A DNA stretch of 64,000 nt, from assembly GCF_021405525.1 (NCBI RefSeq), contig NZ_JAGQAG010000002.1, forward strand, positions 62,001-126,000, read 5' to 3'. Each line of letters starts with the position of its first letter. Position 1 is the stretch's first letter. The notes below the pieces were generated by a model. That model had not been told where the DNA came from, ran no database searches, and saw only the letters and a list, made by a program, of their open reading frames with translations. Positions 1 to 8,041 of the stretch are shown one piece after another. The translations under genes and the position numbers were made by a program. Origin of the DNA: Ruegeria pomeroyi (GTDB taxonomy: Bacteria > Pseudomonadota > Alphaproteobacteria > Rhodobacterales > Rhodobacteraceae).

Positions 1-1
1 T

Positions 2-694
2 TTCGACTATATCAGCGACACCTATGATGACGACCTGCCGCATTGGGTCGAGATCGGCGAACGCGATCAGTTGATCATCCCCTACACACTGGAAGCCAAC
101 GACATGCGATTTGCCGGTGCTCCCGGCTATGTCACGGGCGAGCATTTCTTTCAGTATCTCAAGGACGCGTTTGACACACTCCGGGCCGAGGGCCACGCGG
201 GCCGCGGCAAGATGATGAGCATCGGCCTGCATTGCCGACTGATCGGCCGGCCAGGCAAAGCCGCGGGGTTGCAACGCTTCATTGATTATATTCGCGGCTT
301 CGACGACGTCTGGTGCCCCCGGCGGATCGACATTGCCCGGCATTGGGCGTCTACGCATCCCCCGCAGCGGGCGCTGCGGGTTTCGGCGATGTCGGATGCC
401 GAGTTCTCAGCGTTGCTGGCGCGGTTCCTTCCTCTTTCACCGGACCTGTTGCAGCGGGCGGCAGGGTTCGAGCGCGGCCCGGCCCATGACTGCGCTGCAG
501 GGGTACATAGCCTACTTTGCCGGGCCATACGCCAACTGCGGCAGGACGACATTGTGGCATTGTCGAAACGCCTGACACTCGGCGATGCACCGGTTAACCG
601 CCAGTTGGGAGAGCCGTGCCAACTGCGCAGGCAGGTGGAAGCAGCGCTTCGCACCCCGATCGAGGCGATGTTCAATGGACCCAAACATGACTGA
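2..694 (+). CDS. puuE: PuuE-type allantoinase C-terminus with degenerate OHCU-decarboxylase-like tail (5' partial)
   Basis: The frame is open from the first bases of the window, so the gene starts upstream. About residues 1-115 of the visible part match the end of cofactor-free allantoinases of the polysaccharide deacetylase fold (PuuE), which open allantoin to allantoate. Visible motifs are PYTLEANDMRF, GKMMSIGLHCRLIGRPG and CPRRIDIARHW. The last 100 or so residues begin like an OHCU decarboxylase (SDAEFSALLARFLPLSP, then AHDCAAGVHSLLCRA). Fused PuuE-OHCU decarboxylases are known in Rhodobacteraceae. Here the HPDLAG segment with the catalytic His is absent and the domain stops far too early, so the decarboxylase part is probably inactive. 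The stop codon lies inside allA, which points to one ureide operon. The allantoinase call is firm; the tail assignment is inference. Confidence 0.75.
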   Translation, partial: FDYISDTYDDDLPHWVEIGERDQLIIPYTLEANDMRFAGAPGYVTGEHFFQYLKDAFDTLRAEGHAGRGKMMSIGLHCRLIGRPGKAAGLQRFIDYIRGFDDVWCPRRIDIARHWASTHPPQRALRVSAMSDAEFSALLARFLPLSPDLLQRAAGFERGPAHDCAAGVHSLLCRAIRQLRQDDIVALSKRLTLGDAPVNRQLGEPCQLRRQVEAALRTPIEAMFNGPKHD

Positions 695-1229
695 TCTGCG
701 CGCCAAGCCTATGACGCCCCGCGATTTTGCGCGCTTTGGCGATGTGATTGCCAGAAGTGAGGCGACGGCCGATGTGATGATCAACCAGGGCCGGTGCGGG
801 CGGTTTCACGACCTGGCCGACGTTGACATCGTCGATGGCCGGGCCGGGATCAGCCTGTTCGATTCCGAAGCAGCCCACCCGCCCTACAAGATAGCCATGG
901 TCGAACGCCACCCGAAAGGGAGCCAGGCCTTCATCCCGCTGGATGGTGCGCCCTACCTTGTTGTCGTGGCAGAAGACAGGGATGGGGTGCCAACAGGCAT
1001 TCAGGCTTTCGTTGCCGATGGCTCGCAGGCCGTGAACATTCATCGAAATGTCTGGCACGGGGTCCTTACCCCGATGGAACGGTCGGGCCTCTATGCCGTG
1101 GTCGACCGGATTGGAGAAGGTAGAAATCTCGAAGAGCACTGGTTCGACCAGCCGTTCACCGTGGACACAACCATGCTGGAACTGGCCGTTCCCGCCAGGC
1201 CTTCCAATCTGATTGGGACAGAAGCGTGA
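675..1229 (+). CDS. allA: Ureidoglycolate lyase
   Basis: Splits (S)-ureidoglycolate into glyoxylate and urea, the last step of ureide breakdown. The 184-residue protein has the AllA cupin fold signature: LTPRDFARFGDVI-like opening (here MTPRDFARFGDVI), then MVERHPKGSQAFIPLDG, and NIHRNVWHGVLTPM in the middle. The ATG at 675 has a GAGG nine bases upstream; an ATG at 687 in the same frame is possible but has no ribosome site. The gene overlaps the end of the allantoinase gene and its own stop overlaps the GTG of allE, so translation is probably coupled. Its product glyoxylate is the substrate of the neighbouring beta-hydroxyaspartate cycle and of malate synthase G. Confidence 0.88.
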   Translation: MDPNMTDLRAKPMTPRDFARFGDVIARSEATADVMINQGRCGRFHDLADVDIVDGRAGISLFDSEAAHPPYKIAMVERHPKGSQAFIPLDGAPYLVVVAEDRDGVPTGIQAFVADGSQAVNIHRNVWHGVLTPMERSGLYAVVDRIGEGRNLEEHWFDQPFTVDTTMLELAVPARPSNLIGTEA

Positions 1230-2065
1230 CCAAACAACAGTATCACAGACTCCCCGCAGGCTTGCCGCCGCAGACGCAGCTCCTGACCGATCGCGCGGTT
1301 TTTACCGACGCCTATGCAGTAATCCCGAAAGGCACGTTCAGCGATATCGTGACCAGCTATCTGCCGTTCTGGCACAAGGCACGGTTCTGGGTAATCGCGC
1401 GGCCACTCTCAGGCTTTGCCGAGACCTTCTCTCATTACATCGGCGAGCTTGAACCGGGCGGCGGCAGTGACCGACCAGAAACGGATGCCAGCGCGGAAAC
1501 GGTACTGTTTGTCACCAGCGGGGCGCTGGAACTGACACTTGACGGCACCGTCCATGCGATGGCGACAGGTGGCTATGCTTATATACCTCCTGCGGCGGAT
1601 TGGACGTTGAAGAACACCGACGGCGGTGCGGCGCAGTTCCACTGGATCCGCAAACGCTACGAAGCGGTCGAAGGGCTGGCGCAGCCCGAAGCCTTTGTCA
1701 CCGATGAAAACCGTCATGCGCCCATCGAGATGCCCGATACCAATGGCGCCTGGGCCACGACGCGGTTTGTCGATCCGGCCGACCTGCGTCATGACATGCA
1801 TGTCAATATCGTGACCTTTCAGCCCGGCGGCGTGATCCCCTTTGCCGAAACCCATGTGATGGAGCATGGGCTCTATGTGCTCGAGGGCAAGGCAGTGTAC
1901 CGGCTGAACCAGGATTGGGTCGAGGTCGAGGCCGGGGATTACATGTGGCTGCGCGCATTCTGCCCGCAGGCCTGTTACGCGGGCGGGCCCGGGGCGTTCC
2001 GCTATCTGCTCTACAAGGACGTGAACCGGCATATGGGTTTCCACTCTCCTTTCCGCGAGGGTTAA
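1226..2065 (+). CDS. allE: (S)-ureidoglycine aminohydrolase, bicupin
   Basis: Releases ammonia from (S)-ureidoglycine to give (S)-ureidoglycolate, upstream of AllA. The protein has 279 residues and two cupin halves. The first is around residues 65-140 (ETVLFVTSGALELTLDG, then GGYAYIPP) and the second around 185-270 (VTFQPGGVIPFAETHVMEHG, then YVLEGKAVYRL). The second half carries the Mn-binding His/Glu pattern (ETHVMEHG). The start is a GTG that overlaps the allA stop by four bases. The gene ends tail to tail with bhcR, their stops overlapping by four bases. Length and motifs fit YlbA/UGlyAH well. Confidence 0.88.
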   Translation: MTKQQYHRLPAGLPPQTQLLTDRAVFTDAYAVIPKGTFSDIVTSYLPFWHKARFWVIARPLSGFAETFSHYIGELEPGGGSDRPETDASAETVLFVTSGALELTLDGTVHAMATGGYAYIPPAADWTLKNTDGGAAQFHWIRKRYEAVEGLAQPEAFVTDENRHAPIEMPDTNGAWATTRFVDPADLRHDMHVNIVTFQPGGVIPFAETHVMEHGLYVLEGKAVYRLNQDWVEVEAGDYMWLRAFCPQACYAGGPGAFRYLLYKDVNRHMGFHSPFREG

Positions 2066-2904
2066 GCGTGGCTCCACTCAACCCGCTTGCCTTGCGCCGG
2101 TGCCCCCAGCCTGCGCGACAGGTCGGCCGCCGCTTCGCGCACGACATTCCCAATTTCGGTCAGCCGTGCGTCGGGCATCCGGTCCGAAGGGCCCGAAACC
2201 GAGATGCCGCCAACTGCCTCACCCGTAAAATCCACAATCGGGGCCGCGACGCATCGCATTCCGTGGGTCCGTTCCTCGTCATCCAGCGCCCAGCCTCGTC
2301 GATGGATCAGGTCAAGCTCGGCAGATAACTGATCTTTGTCGAACAGTGTCTTCATCGTGAACTGTTTCAGCCGTGCCTCTGGCAACAGCCTGTCGATGCG
2401 GGCGCTGTCGTATTGAGACAGCAGTGCCTTGCCGATCCCCGAGGCGTGCAGCGGCGCGCGGGTGCCGGGCGGAAAAAAGGCGCGAATATTGGATTGGGTC
2501 TCCACCTGGCTCAGGAACAGTATTTCTCCATCGCGCTCGATCCCGATGTTGGCAGTCTCACCGGTGACCTCCATCAACTTACGCAGAACAGGCCGGGCCC
2601 TCTCGACCAGTGAACTGCGCAGCAGGAAGGCCGAGCCCAGGCGAAACAATTCGGGTCCGATGTGCCAGGTCTGCGCTTCTGGGTCGATCTCGGTCAGTCT
2701 GCGGCTTTCGAATGTGTGCAACGTTCGGTAGACGGTGGCCGGTGCCAGATCGAGGCTGTCTGCCACCTCTGACAGCGTCAGCCCTCGCGCCGAGGCGAGG
2801 CATTCGAGAATGTCGATGGCTCGGTTGAGCGACTGATTTGTGTTCTGCTCGCTCTTGTCCGCAAAGGCCTTGGGTCGCCCTCTTTTCCGCTTTTCCGTCG
2901 ACAA
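2062..2904 (-). CDS. bhcR: IclR-family regulator of the beta-hydroxyaspartate cycle
   Basis: A 280-residue IclR-family regulator. The winged HTH lies around residues 25-85 (LTLSEVADSLDLAPATVYR) and the effector domain around 95-265, with typical IclR segments (GTRAPLHASGIGKALLS, RGWALDDEE, APIVDFTGEAVGGISVSGP). It is divergent from bhcABCD, as bhcR is in Paracoccus and roseobacters, where BhcR responds to glyoxylate and activates the operon. The N-terminus is rich in Lys/Arg. The identification rests on family plus gene order; the effector is established for the Paracoccus protein, not shown here. Confidence 0.85.
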   Translation of the reverse strand: MSTEKRKRGRPKAFADKSEQNTNQSLNRAIDILECLASARGLTLSEVADSLDLAPATVYRTLHTFESRRLTEIDPEAQTWHIGPELFRLGSAFLLRSSLVERARPVLRKLMEVTGETANIGIERDGEILFLSQVETQSNIRAFFPPGTRAPLHASGIGKALLSQYDSARIDRLLPEARLKQFTMKTLFDKDQLSAELDLIHRRGWALDDEERTHGMRCVAAPIVDFTGEAVGGISVSGPSDRMPDARLTEIGNVVREAAADLSRRLGAPAQGKRVEWSHA

Positions 2905-3010
2905 ACCGCTGCGCTCCCGTCTGTTTTTCGTTTCTCAGACTTTACCTTGCAAAAAGGTGAAAAAATACAAACTTTTGTTTTCAAATGTGTAAATAAAAAT
3001 TCGCCAGTTA

Positions 3011-3025
3011 TGAAAAATAATTTCA
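3011..3025. promoter_or_regulatory. Candidate BhcR operator in bhcR-bhcA intergenic region
   Basis: The AT-rich 187-base gap between bhcR and bhcA holds TGAAAAATAATTTCA, an inverted repeat with five-base arms and a five-base spacer, the size expected for an IclR dimer. It lies 67 bases before the bhcA start. The composition is far more AT-rich than the flanking genes, so chance palindromes are likely and the assignment is tentative. Confidence 0.35.
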
Positions 3026-3091
3026 AAAAAATTGTCATGGGGTTGCAACCGGTCAATGATGGGGTACCGAATCCGCAAAACGAGGCGCGAC

Positions 3092-4282
3092 ATGAGCTTT
3101 CAGAACCCAGTTTTCATCCCCGGTCCGACCAACATCCCTGAAAGCCTGCGCAAGGCGTGTGACATGCCGACGATCGACCATCGCTCGCCGCTGTTCGGTC
3201 AGATTCTCCAGCCGGCGCGTGAGGGCGTGCGTGCTGTTCTCAAAAGCGACCAGGCCGAGATTTTCATCTTTCCCTCAACCGGCACCGGGGGCTGGGAGAC
3301 CGCGCTGACCAATACGTTGTCGGCGGGCGACCGAGTGCTGGCCGCGCGCAACGGGATGTTCTCGCATCGCTGGATCGACATGTGTCAGCGCCACGGGCTC
3401 GAGGTTGAGGTTGTTCAGACGCCCTGGGGCGAGGGGATTCCGGCGGATCGGTATGAGGAGATTCTGTCCGCCGACAAGGAACATCGGATCAAGGCGGTTC
3501 TGGCCACCCATAACGAGACCGCAACCGGGGTGCGTTCGGGCATCGCGGCGGTGCGCCGCGCGCTCGACAATGCGGGCCATCCGGCGCTGCTTTTCGTCGA
3601 TGGGGTGAGTTCGATCGGATCGATGGATTTCCGGTTCGATGAGTGGGGGGTCGATGTGGCCGTGACCGGTTCGCAAAAAGGCTTCATGCTGCCGGCTGGC
3701 CTTGCGATTGTCGGCTTCAGTGCCAAGGCGATCGAGGCGACCAGAACCGGAACCCTGCCGCGCACGTTTTTCGACGTGCATGACATGTCCAAGGGCTATG
3801 CCAATAACGCCTATCCCTATACCCCTGCCGTGGGCCTGATGAACGGTCTGAACGAGGCTTGCAAGATGCTGCTGTCCGAAGGGCTGGAGACTGTCTTTGC
3901 CCGCCATTACCGGATCGCCGAAGGGGTGCGCGCCGCCGTGAAGGCCTGGGGGCTGAAGCTTTGCGCGGTGTCGCCGGATGTCTATTCCGACACGGTCAGC
4001 GCCATCCGCACGCCCGAGGGGTTCAACGCCACTGATATCGTGGGCCATGCCGCCAGCAAGTATGGCGTCGCCTTTGGCGTCGGGCTTGGCGAGGTTGCCG
4101 GCAAGGTGTTCCGCATCGGCCATCTGGGCAGCCTAACCGATGTGATGACCCTGTCGGGGATTGCCACCGCCGAGATGTGTATGGCCGATCTCGGTCTGAA
4201 CGTGAAGCTTGGGTCGGGTGTTGCGGCCGCGCAGGAATACTATCGGTCGCATACCACCACTTCCGTGCTCAAGGCCGCCTGA
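3092..4282 (+). CDS. bhcA: Aspartate-glyoxylate aminotransferase
   Basis: First enzyme of the beta-hydroxyaspartate cycle: transfers the amino group of L-aspartate to glyoxylate, giving glycine and oxaloacetate. The 396-residue protein is a class V (fold type I) PLP aminotransferase with FIPGPTNIPESLR at the N-terminus, STGTGGWE near 65, FVDGVSSIG near 170 and the Schiff-base Lys at about 196 in TGSQKGFMLP. I chose the ATG at 3092 because of the CGAGG upstream and because the family begins at MSFQNPVFIPGPTN; further upstream the frame lies in AT-rich promoter DNA. It is followed by bhcB, bhcC and bhcD in the canonical order with 12-base gaps. Confidence 0.93.
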   Translation: MSFQNPVFIPGPTNIPESLRKACDMPTIDHRSPLFGQILQPAREGVRAVLKSDQAEIFIFPSTGTGGWETALTNTLSAGDRVLAARNGMFSHRWIDMCQRHGLEVEVVQTPWGEGIPADRYEEILSADKEHRIKAVLATHNETATGVRSGIAAVRRALDNAGHPALLFVDGVSSIGSMDFRFDEWGVDVAVTGSQKGFMLPAGLAIVGFSAKAIEATRTGTLPRTFFDVHDMSKGYANNAYPYTPAVGLMNGLNEACKMLLSEGLETVFARHYRIAEGVRAAVKAWGLKLCAVSPDVYSDTVSAIRTPEGFNATDIVGHAASKYGVAFGVGLGEVAGKVFRIGHLGSLTDVMTLSGIATAEMCMADLGLNVKLGSGVAAAQEYYRSHTTTSVLKAA

Positions 4283-4294
4283 GAGGGAAGCGCG

Positions 4295-5248
4295 ATGTAC
4301 ATTCCTACCTATGACGATATGCTCGCCGCGCATGCGCGGATTGAACCCCATATCCGGCGCACGCCTGTGCGGGTTTCGGACTATCTCAATGAACTGACCG
4401 GCGCGCAGCTGTTCTTCAAATGCGAGAATTTTCAGGAACCTGGCGCCTTCAAGGTGCGCGGGGCCACCAATGCGGTATTCGGGCTGGACCAGGATCAGGC
4501 GGCAAAAGGTGTTGCCACCCATTCCTCGGGCAATCATGCCTCGTGCCTGAGCTATGCCGCAATGCTGCGTGGGATTCCCTGCAACGTCGTGATGCCGCGC
4601 ACCGCGCCGCAGGCCAAAAAGGACACCGTGCGCCGCTATGGCGGCAAGATCACGGAATGTGAACCTTCGACCAGCTCGCGCGAAGAGACCTTTGCCAGGG
4701 TGCAGGCCGAAACCGGGGGCGATTTCGTGCATCCCTATAACGACCCTCGCGTGATCGCGGGGCAGGGGACGTGTGCGCGCGAACTGATGGAACAGACCGA
4801 TGGGCTGGACATGGTGGTTGCACCCATCGGCGGCGGCGGCATGATCTCGGGCACCTGCCTGACGCTGTCGACCCTCGCGCCTGAGACAAAGGTGATCGCC
4901 GCCGAGCCCGAACAGGCCGACGATGCCTATCGCAGCTTCAAGGCCGGCTACATCATTGCGGATGACGCCCCCAAGACAATTGCAGACGGCCTGCTGGTGC
5001 CGCTCAAGGATCTGACCTGGCATTTCGTGTCGAACCATGTGGCCGAAATCTATACCGCTTCGGACCCCGAGATTGTCGATGCGATGAAGCTGATCTGGAA
5101 GCACCTGCGCGTCGTCATGGAGCCGTCCAGCGCCGTGCCGCTGGCGACCATTCTGAAAAACCCCGACGCGTTCCGCGGCAAGCGCGTCGGTATCATCATC
5201 ACCGGCGGCAACGTCGATCTGGATAAACTGCCCTGGATGAACGGGTAA
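4295..5248 (+). CDS. bhcB: beta-Hydroxyaspartate dehydratase
   Basis: Dehydrates and deaminates (2R,3S)-beta-hydroxyaspartate, giving iminosuccinate in the cycle. The 317-residue fold type II PLP enzyme resembles serine/threonine dehydratases and threo-3-hydroxyaspartate ammonia-lyase. The PLP Lys is about residue 53 in FQEPGAFKVRGA, the Ser-Gly-Asn-His phosphate loop is HSSGNHASC near 85, and the glycine-rich loop is APIGGGGMISG near 175. The gene sits 12 bases after bhcA and 12 bases before bhcC. A GAGAGGGAAG ribosome site precedes the ATG. Confidence 0.93.
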   Translation: MYIPTYDDMLAAHARIEPHIRRTPVRVSDYLNELTGAQLFFKCENFQEPGAFKVRGATNAVFGLDQDQAAKGVATHSSGNHASCLSYAAMLRGIPCNVVMPRTAPQAKKDTVRRYGGKITECEPSTSSREETFARVQAETGGDFVHPYNDPRVIAGQGTCARELMEQTDGLDMVVAPIGGGGMISGTCLTLSTLAPETKVIAAEPEQADDAYRSFKAGYIIADDAPKTIADGLLVPLKDLTWHFVSNHVAEIYTASDPEIVDAMKLIWKHLRVVMEPSSAVPLATILKNPDAFRGKRVGIIITGGNVDLDKLPWMNG

Positions 5249-5260
5249 GGAGGAAAACAA

Positions 5261-6424
5261 ATGAACGCTCAGGACCGCTACGCCAATTTCGAAGTCGGCT
5301 ATGACATTCCGGCCAAGCCCGGCATGGACGAGGCTGACATCCAGACGCCCTGCCTGATCCTTGACCTCGACGCGCTGGAGCGCAACGTCAAGAAGATGGG
5401 CGACTATGCGAAAGCCCACGGCATGCGCCATCGCAGCCATGGCAAGATGCATAAGTCGGTCGATGTGCAAAAGCTTCAGGAAAGCCTGGGCGGCGCGATT
5501 GGCGTCTGCTGCCAGAAGGTCAGCGAGGCAGAGGTTTTCGTGCGCGGCGGGATCAAGGACGTGCTGGTGTCGAACCAGGTGCGCGACCCGGCCAAGATCG
5601 ACCGGCTGGCGCGGCTGCCGAAGCTCGGGAGCCGGATCATCGTCTGCGTCGATGACCTTGAAAACGTGGCCGATCTGTCGGCGGCCGCGCAGAAGCACGG
5701 CACCGATCTTGAATGCTTTGTCGAGATCGACTGCGGCGCGGGGCGCTGCGGGGTCAATACGACGCAGGATGTCGTCGCCATCGCCAGGGCGATCGACGCG
5801 GCACCGGGGCTGAAGTTTACCGGCATCCAGGCCTATCAGGGCGCGATGCAGCACATGGACAAATACGAGGATCGCAAGGCGAAACTCGACGCTGCCATCG
5901 CCATGGTCGCGGACGCCGTGCAGGGGCTGAAGGCCAACGGGCTGGAGCCGGAACTCGTCTCGGGCGGCGGCACGGGCAGCTATTACTTCGAAAGCAATTC
6001 CGGCGTTTACAACGAATTGCAATGCGGCTCCTACGCCTTCATGGATGCCGACTATGGCCGCATCCTCGACCAGGACGGCAAGCGCATTGACCAGGGCGAA
6101 TGGGAGAACGCGCTTTTCATCCTGACCAGTGTGATGAGCCACACCAAGGCCGACAAGGCCATTGTAGACGCGGGCCTCAAGGCGCAGTCGGTCGATAGCG
6201 GCCTCCCATTCGTCTACGGGCGCACGGATGTGAAATACATCAAGTGTTCGGACGAGCATGGCGTGGTCGAGGACCCGACCGGTGCCCTGAAGGTCGGCGA
6301 CAAACTGAAACTGGTGCCGGGCCACTGCGATCCGACTTGCAATGTCCACGACTGGTACGTGGGTGTCAGGAACGGCAAGGTCGAGACGGTCTGGCCGGTC
6401 TCCGCGCGCGGCAAAGCCTACTAA
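5261..6424 (+). CDS. bhcC: beta-Hydroxyaspartate aldolase
   Basis: Condenses glycine and glyoxylate to (2R,3S)-beta-hydroxyaspartate, the carbon-carbon bond-forming step of the cycle. The 387-residue protein is a fold type III PLP enzyme of the D-threonine aldolase family. TPCLILDLDALERNV leads into the barrel, the PLP Lys lies in RHRSHGKMHKS near residue 65, and the metal and cofactor end is GHCDPTCNVHDWYVG near 365. A strong AAGGAGG precedes the ATG. A GC-rich hairpin follows the gene before bhcD. Confidence 0.93.
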   Translation: MNAQDRYANFEVGYDIPAKPGMDEADIQTPCLILDLDALERNVKKMGDYAKAHGMRHRSHGKMHKSVDVQKLQESLGGAIGVCCQKVSEAEVFVRGGIKDVLVSNQVRDPAKIDRLARLPKLGSRIIVCVDDLENVADLSAAAQKHGTDLECFVEIDCGAGRCGVNTTQDVVAIARAIDAAPGLKFTGIQAYQGAMQHMDKYEDRKAKLDAAIAMVADAVQGLKANGLEPELVSGGGTGSYYFESNSGVYNELQCGSYAFMDADYGRILDQDGKRIDQGEWENALFILTSVMSHTKADKAIVDAGLKAQSVDSGLPFVYGRTDVKYIKCSDEHGVVEDPTGALKVGDKLKLVPGHCDPTCNVHDWYVGVRNGKVETVWPVSARGKAY

Positions 6425-6439
6425 GTTACCTCCCTGACT

Positions 6440-6466
6440 GGGGCGGGCTTGCCCGCCCCCTCTTTT
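6440..6466 (+). terminator. GC-rich hairpin with T-run between bhcC and bhcD
   Basis: GGGGCGGGC pairs with GCCCGCCCC around a two-base TT apex (effectively an eight-pair stem with a four-base loop) and is followed by TCTTTTCC. It has the form of a Rho-independent terminator inside the bhc operon, 17 bases before bhcD. It may attenuate bhcD relative to bhcABC, or protect the bhcABC messenger 3' end. Confidence 0.65.
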
Positions 6467-6482
6467 CCAAGAGGCACAGAGC

Positions 6483-7448
6483 ATGTACATCGTTCCCGAA
6501 GCCATCATCAAAGACCATATCAGCCGCCAGGACTGTTTCGATGCGGTCGAACAGGTGTTTGCGTCCATGGCTGCCGGTTCAGCATACAACTTCCCGGTGA
6601 TCCGAGAGGCGATCGGCCATGCGGACGCGCTCTATGGCTTCAAGTCGGGTTTCGACCGCCAGGCGCTCAATCTCGGGTTGAAATCCGGCGGATACTGGCC
6701 CGGCAATTCCGACAAGGGGCTGACAAACCACCAATCGACCGTATTCCTGTTCGATGCCGACACCGGCAAATGCCAGGCGGTAGTGGGCGGAAATCTGTTG
6801 ACCGCGCTGCGCACGGCCGCGGCGGCGGCGGTTTCTGTCGCCCATCTGGCGCGCGCCGATAGTAAGGTTCTGGGCATTCTCGGCGCGGGGCATCAGGCTG
6901 CGTTCCAACTGCGCGCGGTGGCCGAACAGCGTCGCTTTGAAAAGATTGTCGCCTGGAACCGCTCGCCCGAGAAACTGGCCGGTCTGGCAGCTGTGGCCGA
7001 AGAACTGGGCCTGCCCTTTGAAAAGGTCAGCGTCGAAGGCCTTTGCGCGCAAGCAGATGTGATCGTGACGATCACGTCCAGCTTTGATGCTATCATAGCC
7101 GCCAACCTGATACGCCCGGGTACACATCTGGCCTGCATGGGCACCGATACAAAGGGAAAGCAGGAGGTCGATGCCGCGCTGGTCGCCAATGCGCGAGTGT
7201 TCACCGATGAAATCGCCCAATCCACCACCATCGGAGAGGCGCAGCATGCGGTGGCCAACGGCACGCTGGCCCCGGCCGATATTGTCGAACTGGGCGCCGT
7301 GATCAATGGCTCTCAGCCGGGCCGGACCAGCGCGGATGTGATCACCTTGTTTGATGGCACCGGCGTGGGGTTGCAGGACCTGGCGGTGGCCGCGAGCGTG
7401 GTCGAACGCGCCCGCGCCGCCGGCGCCGGCACGGAAATCGCTTTCTGA
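6483..7448 (+). CDS. bhcD: Iminosuccinate reductase
   Basis: Reduces iminosuccinate to L-aspartate with NAD(P)H and so regenerates the amino donor for BhcA. The 321-residue protein belongs to the ornithine cyclodeaminase/mu-crystallin family. An N-terminal substrate half ends with KSGGYWPGNSDKGLTNHQS, and the Rossmann motif LGILGAGHQAAFQLRAV starts near 137. GTADxxGLGLQD-type ends of the family appear as LFDGTGVGLQDLA near 300. It is separated from bhcC by 58 bases that contain a hairpin, the only break in the otherwise tight operon. Confidence 0.92.
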   Translation: MYIVPEAIIKDHISRQDCFDAVEQVFASMAAGSAYNFPVIREAIGHADALYGFKSGFDRQALNLGLKSGGYWPGNSDKGLTNHQSTVFLFDADTGKCQAVVGGNLLTALRTAAAAAVSVAHLARADSKVLGILGAGHQAAFQLRAVAEQRRFEKIVAWNRSPEKLAGLAAVAEELGLPFEKVSVEGLCAQADVIVTITSSFDAIIAANLIRPGTHLACMGTDTKGKQEVDAALVANARVFTDEIAQSTTIGEAQHAVANGTLAPADIVELGAVINGSQPGRTSADVITLFDGTGVGLQDLAVAASVVERARAAGAGTEIAF

Positions 7449-7470
7449 TCCTCTATTCGGTAATTGAGAA

Positions 7471-7992
7471 ATGATCGCCCCGCATTCCGCCCTGCACGCA
7501 GGCGCCGCAGTCCCTTCGGTTGCCCTTCGGGCAACTGATGGTAACAACTATGATCTGTCGCGCCTGAACGGTCTGACAGTCGTCTACGTCTATCCCCGCA
7601 CCAGCCCTCCAGACGCCCCGCCGATACCGGGTTGGGACGAGATTCCGGGCGCGCGTGGTTGCACCCCTCAATCCTGCGGATTTCGCGATAATCACAGCCG
7701 CTTGCTCCAGGCCGGCGCGGCGCGGGTGTTTGGTTTGTCGACGCAGGACAGCAGCTATCAGGCGGAGGTCGTCAAGCGCCTGCGGCTGCCCTATGAGATC
7801 CTTTCGGATGCAAACCTTCGGCTGGCCAGTGCCATGGGCCTCCAGACATTTGAGGCAGGCGGCATGACGCTGTTGCGGCGGACCACGCTGATCCTGGTTG
7901 ACGGGTTTGTTGAACATGTCTTCAGCCCGGTCGACGACCCCGCCGAGAACGCTGAAGAGGTTCGCGTCTATCTCAGCCGCCGCAGCGTCTGA
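7471..7992 (+). CDS. Peroxiredoxin, PrxQ/BCP-like
   Basis: A 173-residue thioredoxin-fold peroxidase that reduces peroxides with a reactive cysteine. The core GCTPQSCGFRDN puts the peroxidatic Cys at about 64 and a possible resolving Cys at about 69, the CxxxxC spacing of E. coli BCP. The preceding loop (TSPPDAPPIPGWDEIPGARG) is longer than in BCP. It lies 22 bases after bhcD and is probably read with it. No good ribosome site is visible before the ATG. Its presence next to glyoxylate metabolism is unexplained; defence against peroxide from upstream oxidases is a guess. Confidence 0.75.
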   Translation: MIAPHSALHAGAAVPSVALRATDGNNYDLSRLNGLTVVYVYPRTSPPDAPPIPGWDEIPGARGCTPQSCGFRDNHSRLLQAGAARVFGLSTQDSSYQAEVVKRLRLPYEILSDANLRLASAMGLQTFEAGGMTLLRRTTLILVDGFVEHVFSPVDDPAENAEEVRVYLSRRSV

Positions 7993-7997
7993 GGTTT

Positions 7998-8016
7998 CCC
8001 CAGATCAGATCCGGGG
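7998..8016. repeat. Short inverted repeat before maeB
   Basis: CCCC-A-GATC-A-GATC-C-GGGG forms a nearly perfect 19-base dyad between the peroxiredoxin stop and the maeB ribosome site. No T-run follows, so it is not a classical terminator; it may be a messenger structure or a chance repeat. Confidence 0.3.
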
Positions 8017-8041
8017 TGGCTGTAACGCCAAGGAGAGAAAC

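Noticed and set aside
6481-6490. TGTACA at the bhcD start and at the bhcB start (4294-4303) as further operator copies
   Set aside because: Single half-sites created by the codons ATG-TAC-AT; no second half follows.
4133-6589. An 818-codon open frame on the minus strand
   Set aside because: It lies antisense to bhcA (end), bhcB and bhcC, in the frame that mirrors their codon positions; it has no motif and its residue content is typical of antisense to GC-rich genes.
6579-7547. A 322-codon minus-strand frame over bhcD
   Set aside because: Mirror frame of bhcD, rich in Arg, Gly and His without motifs.
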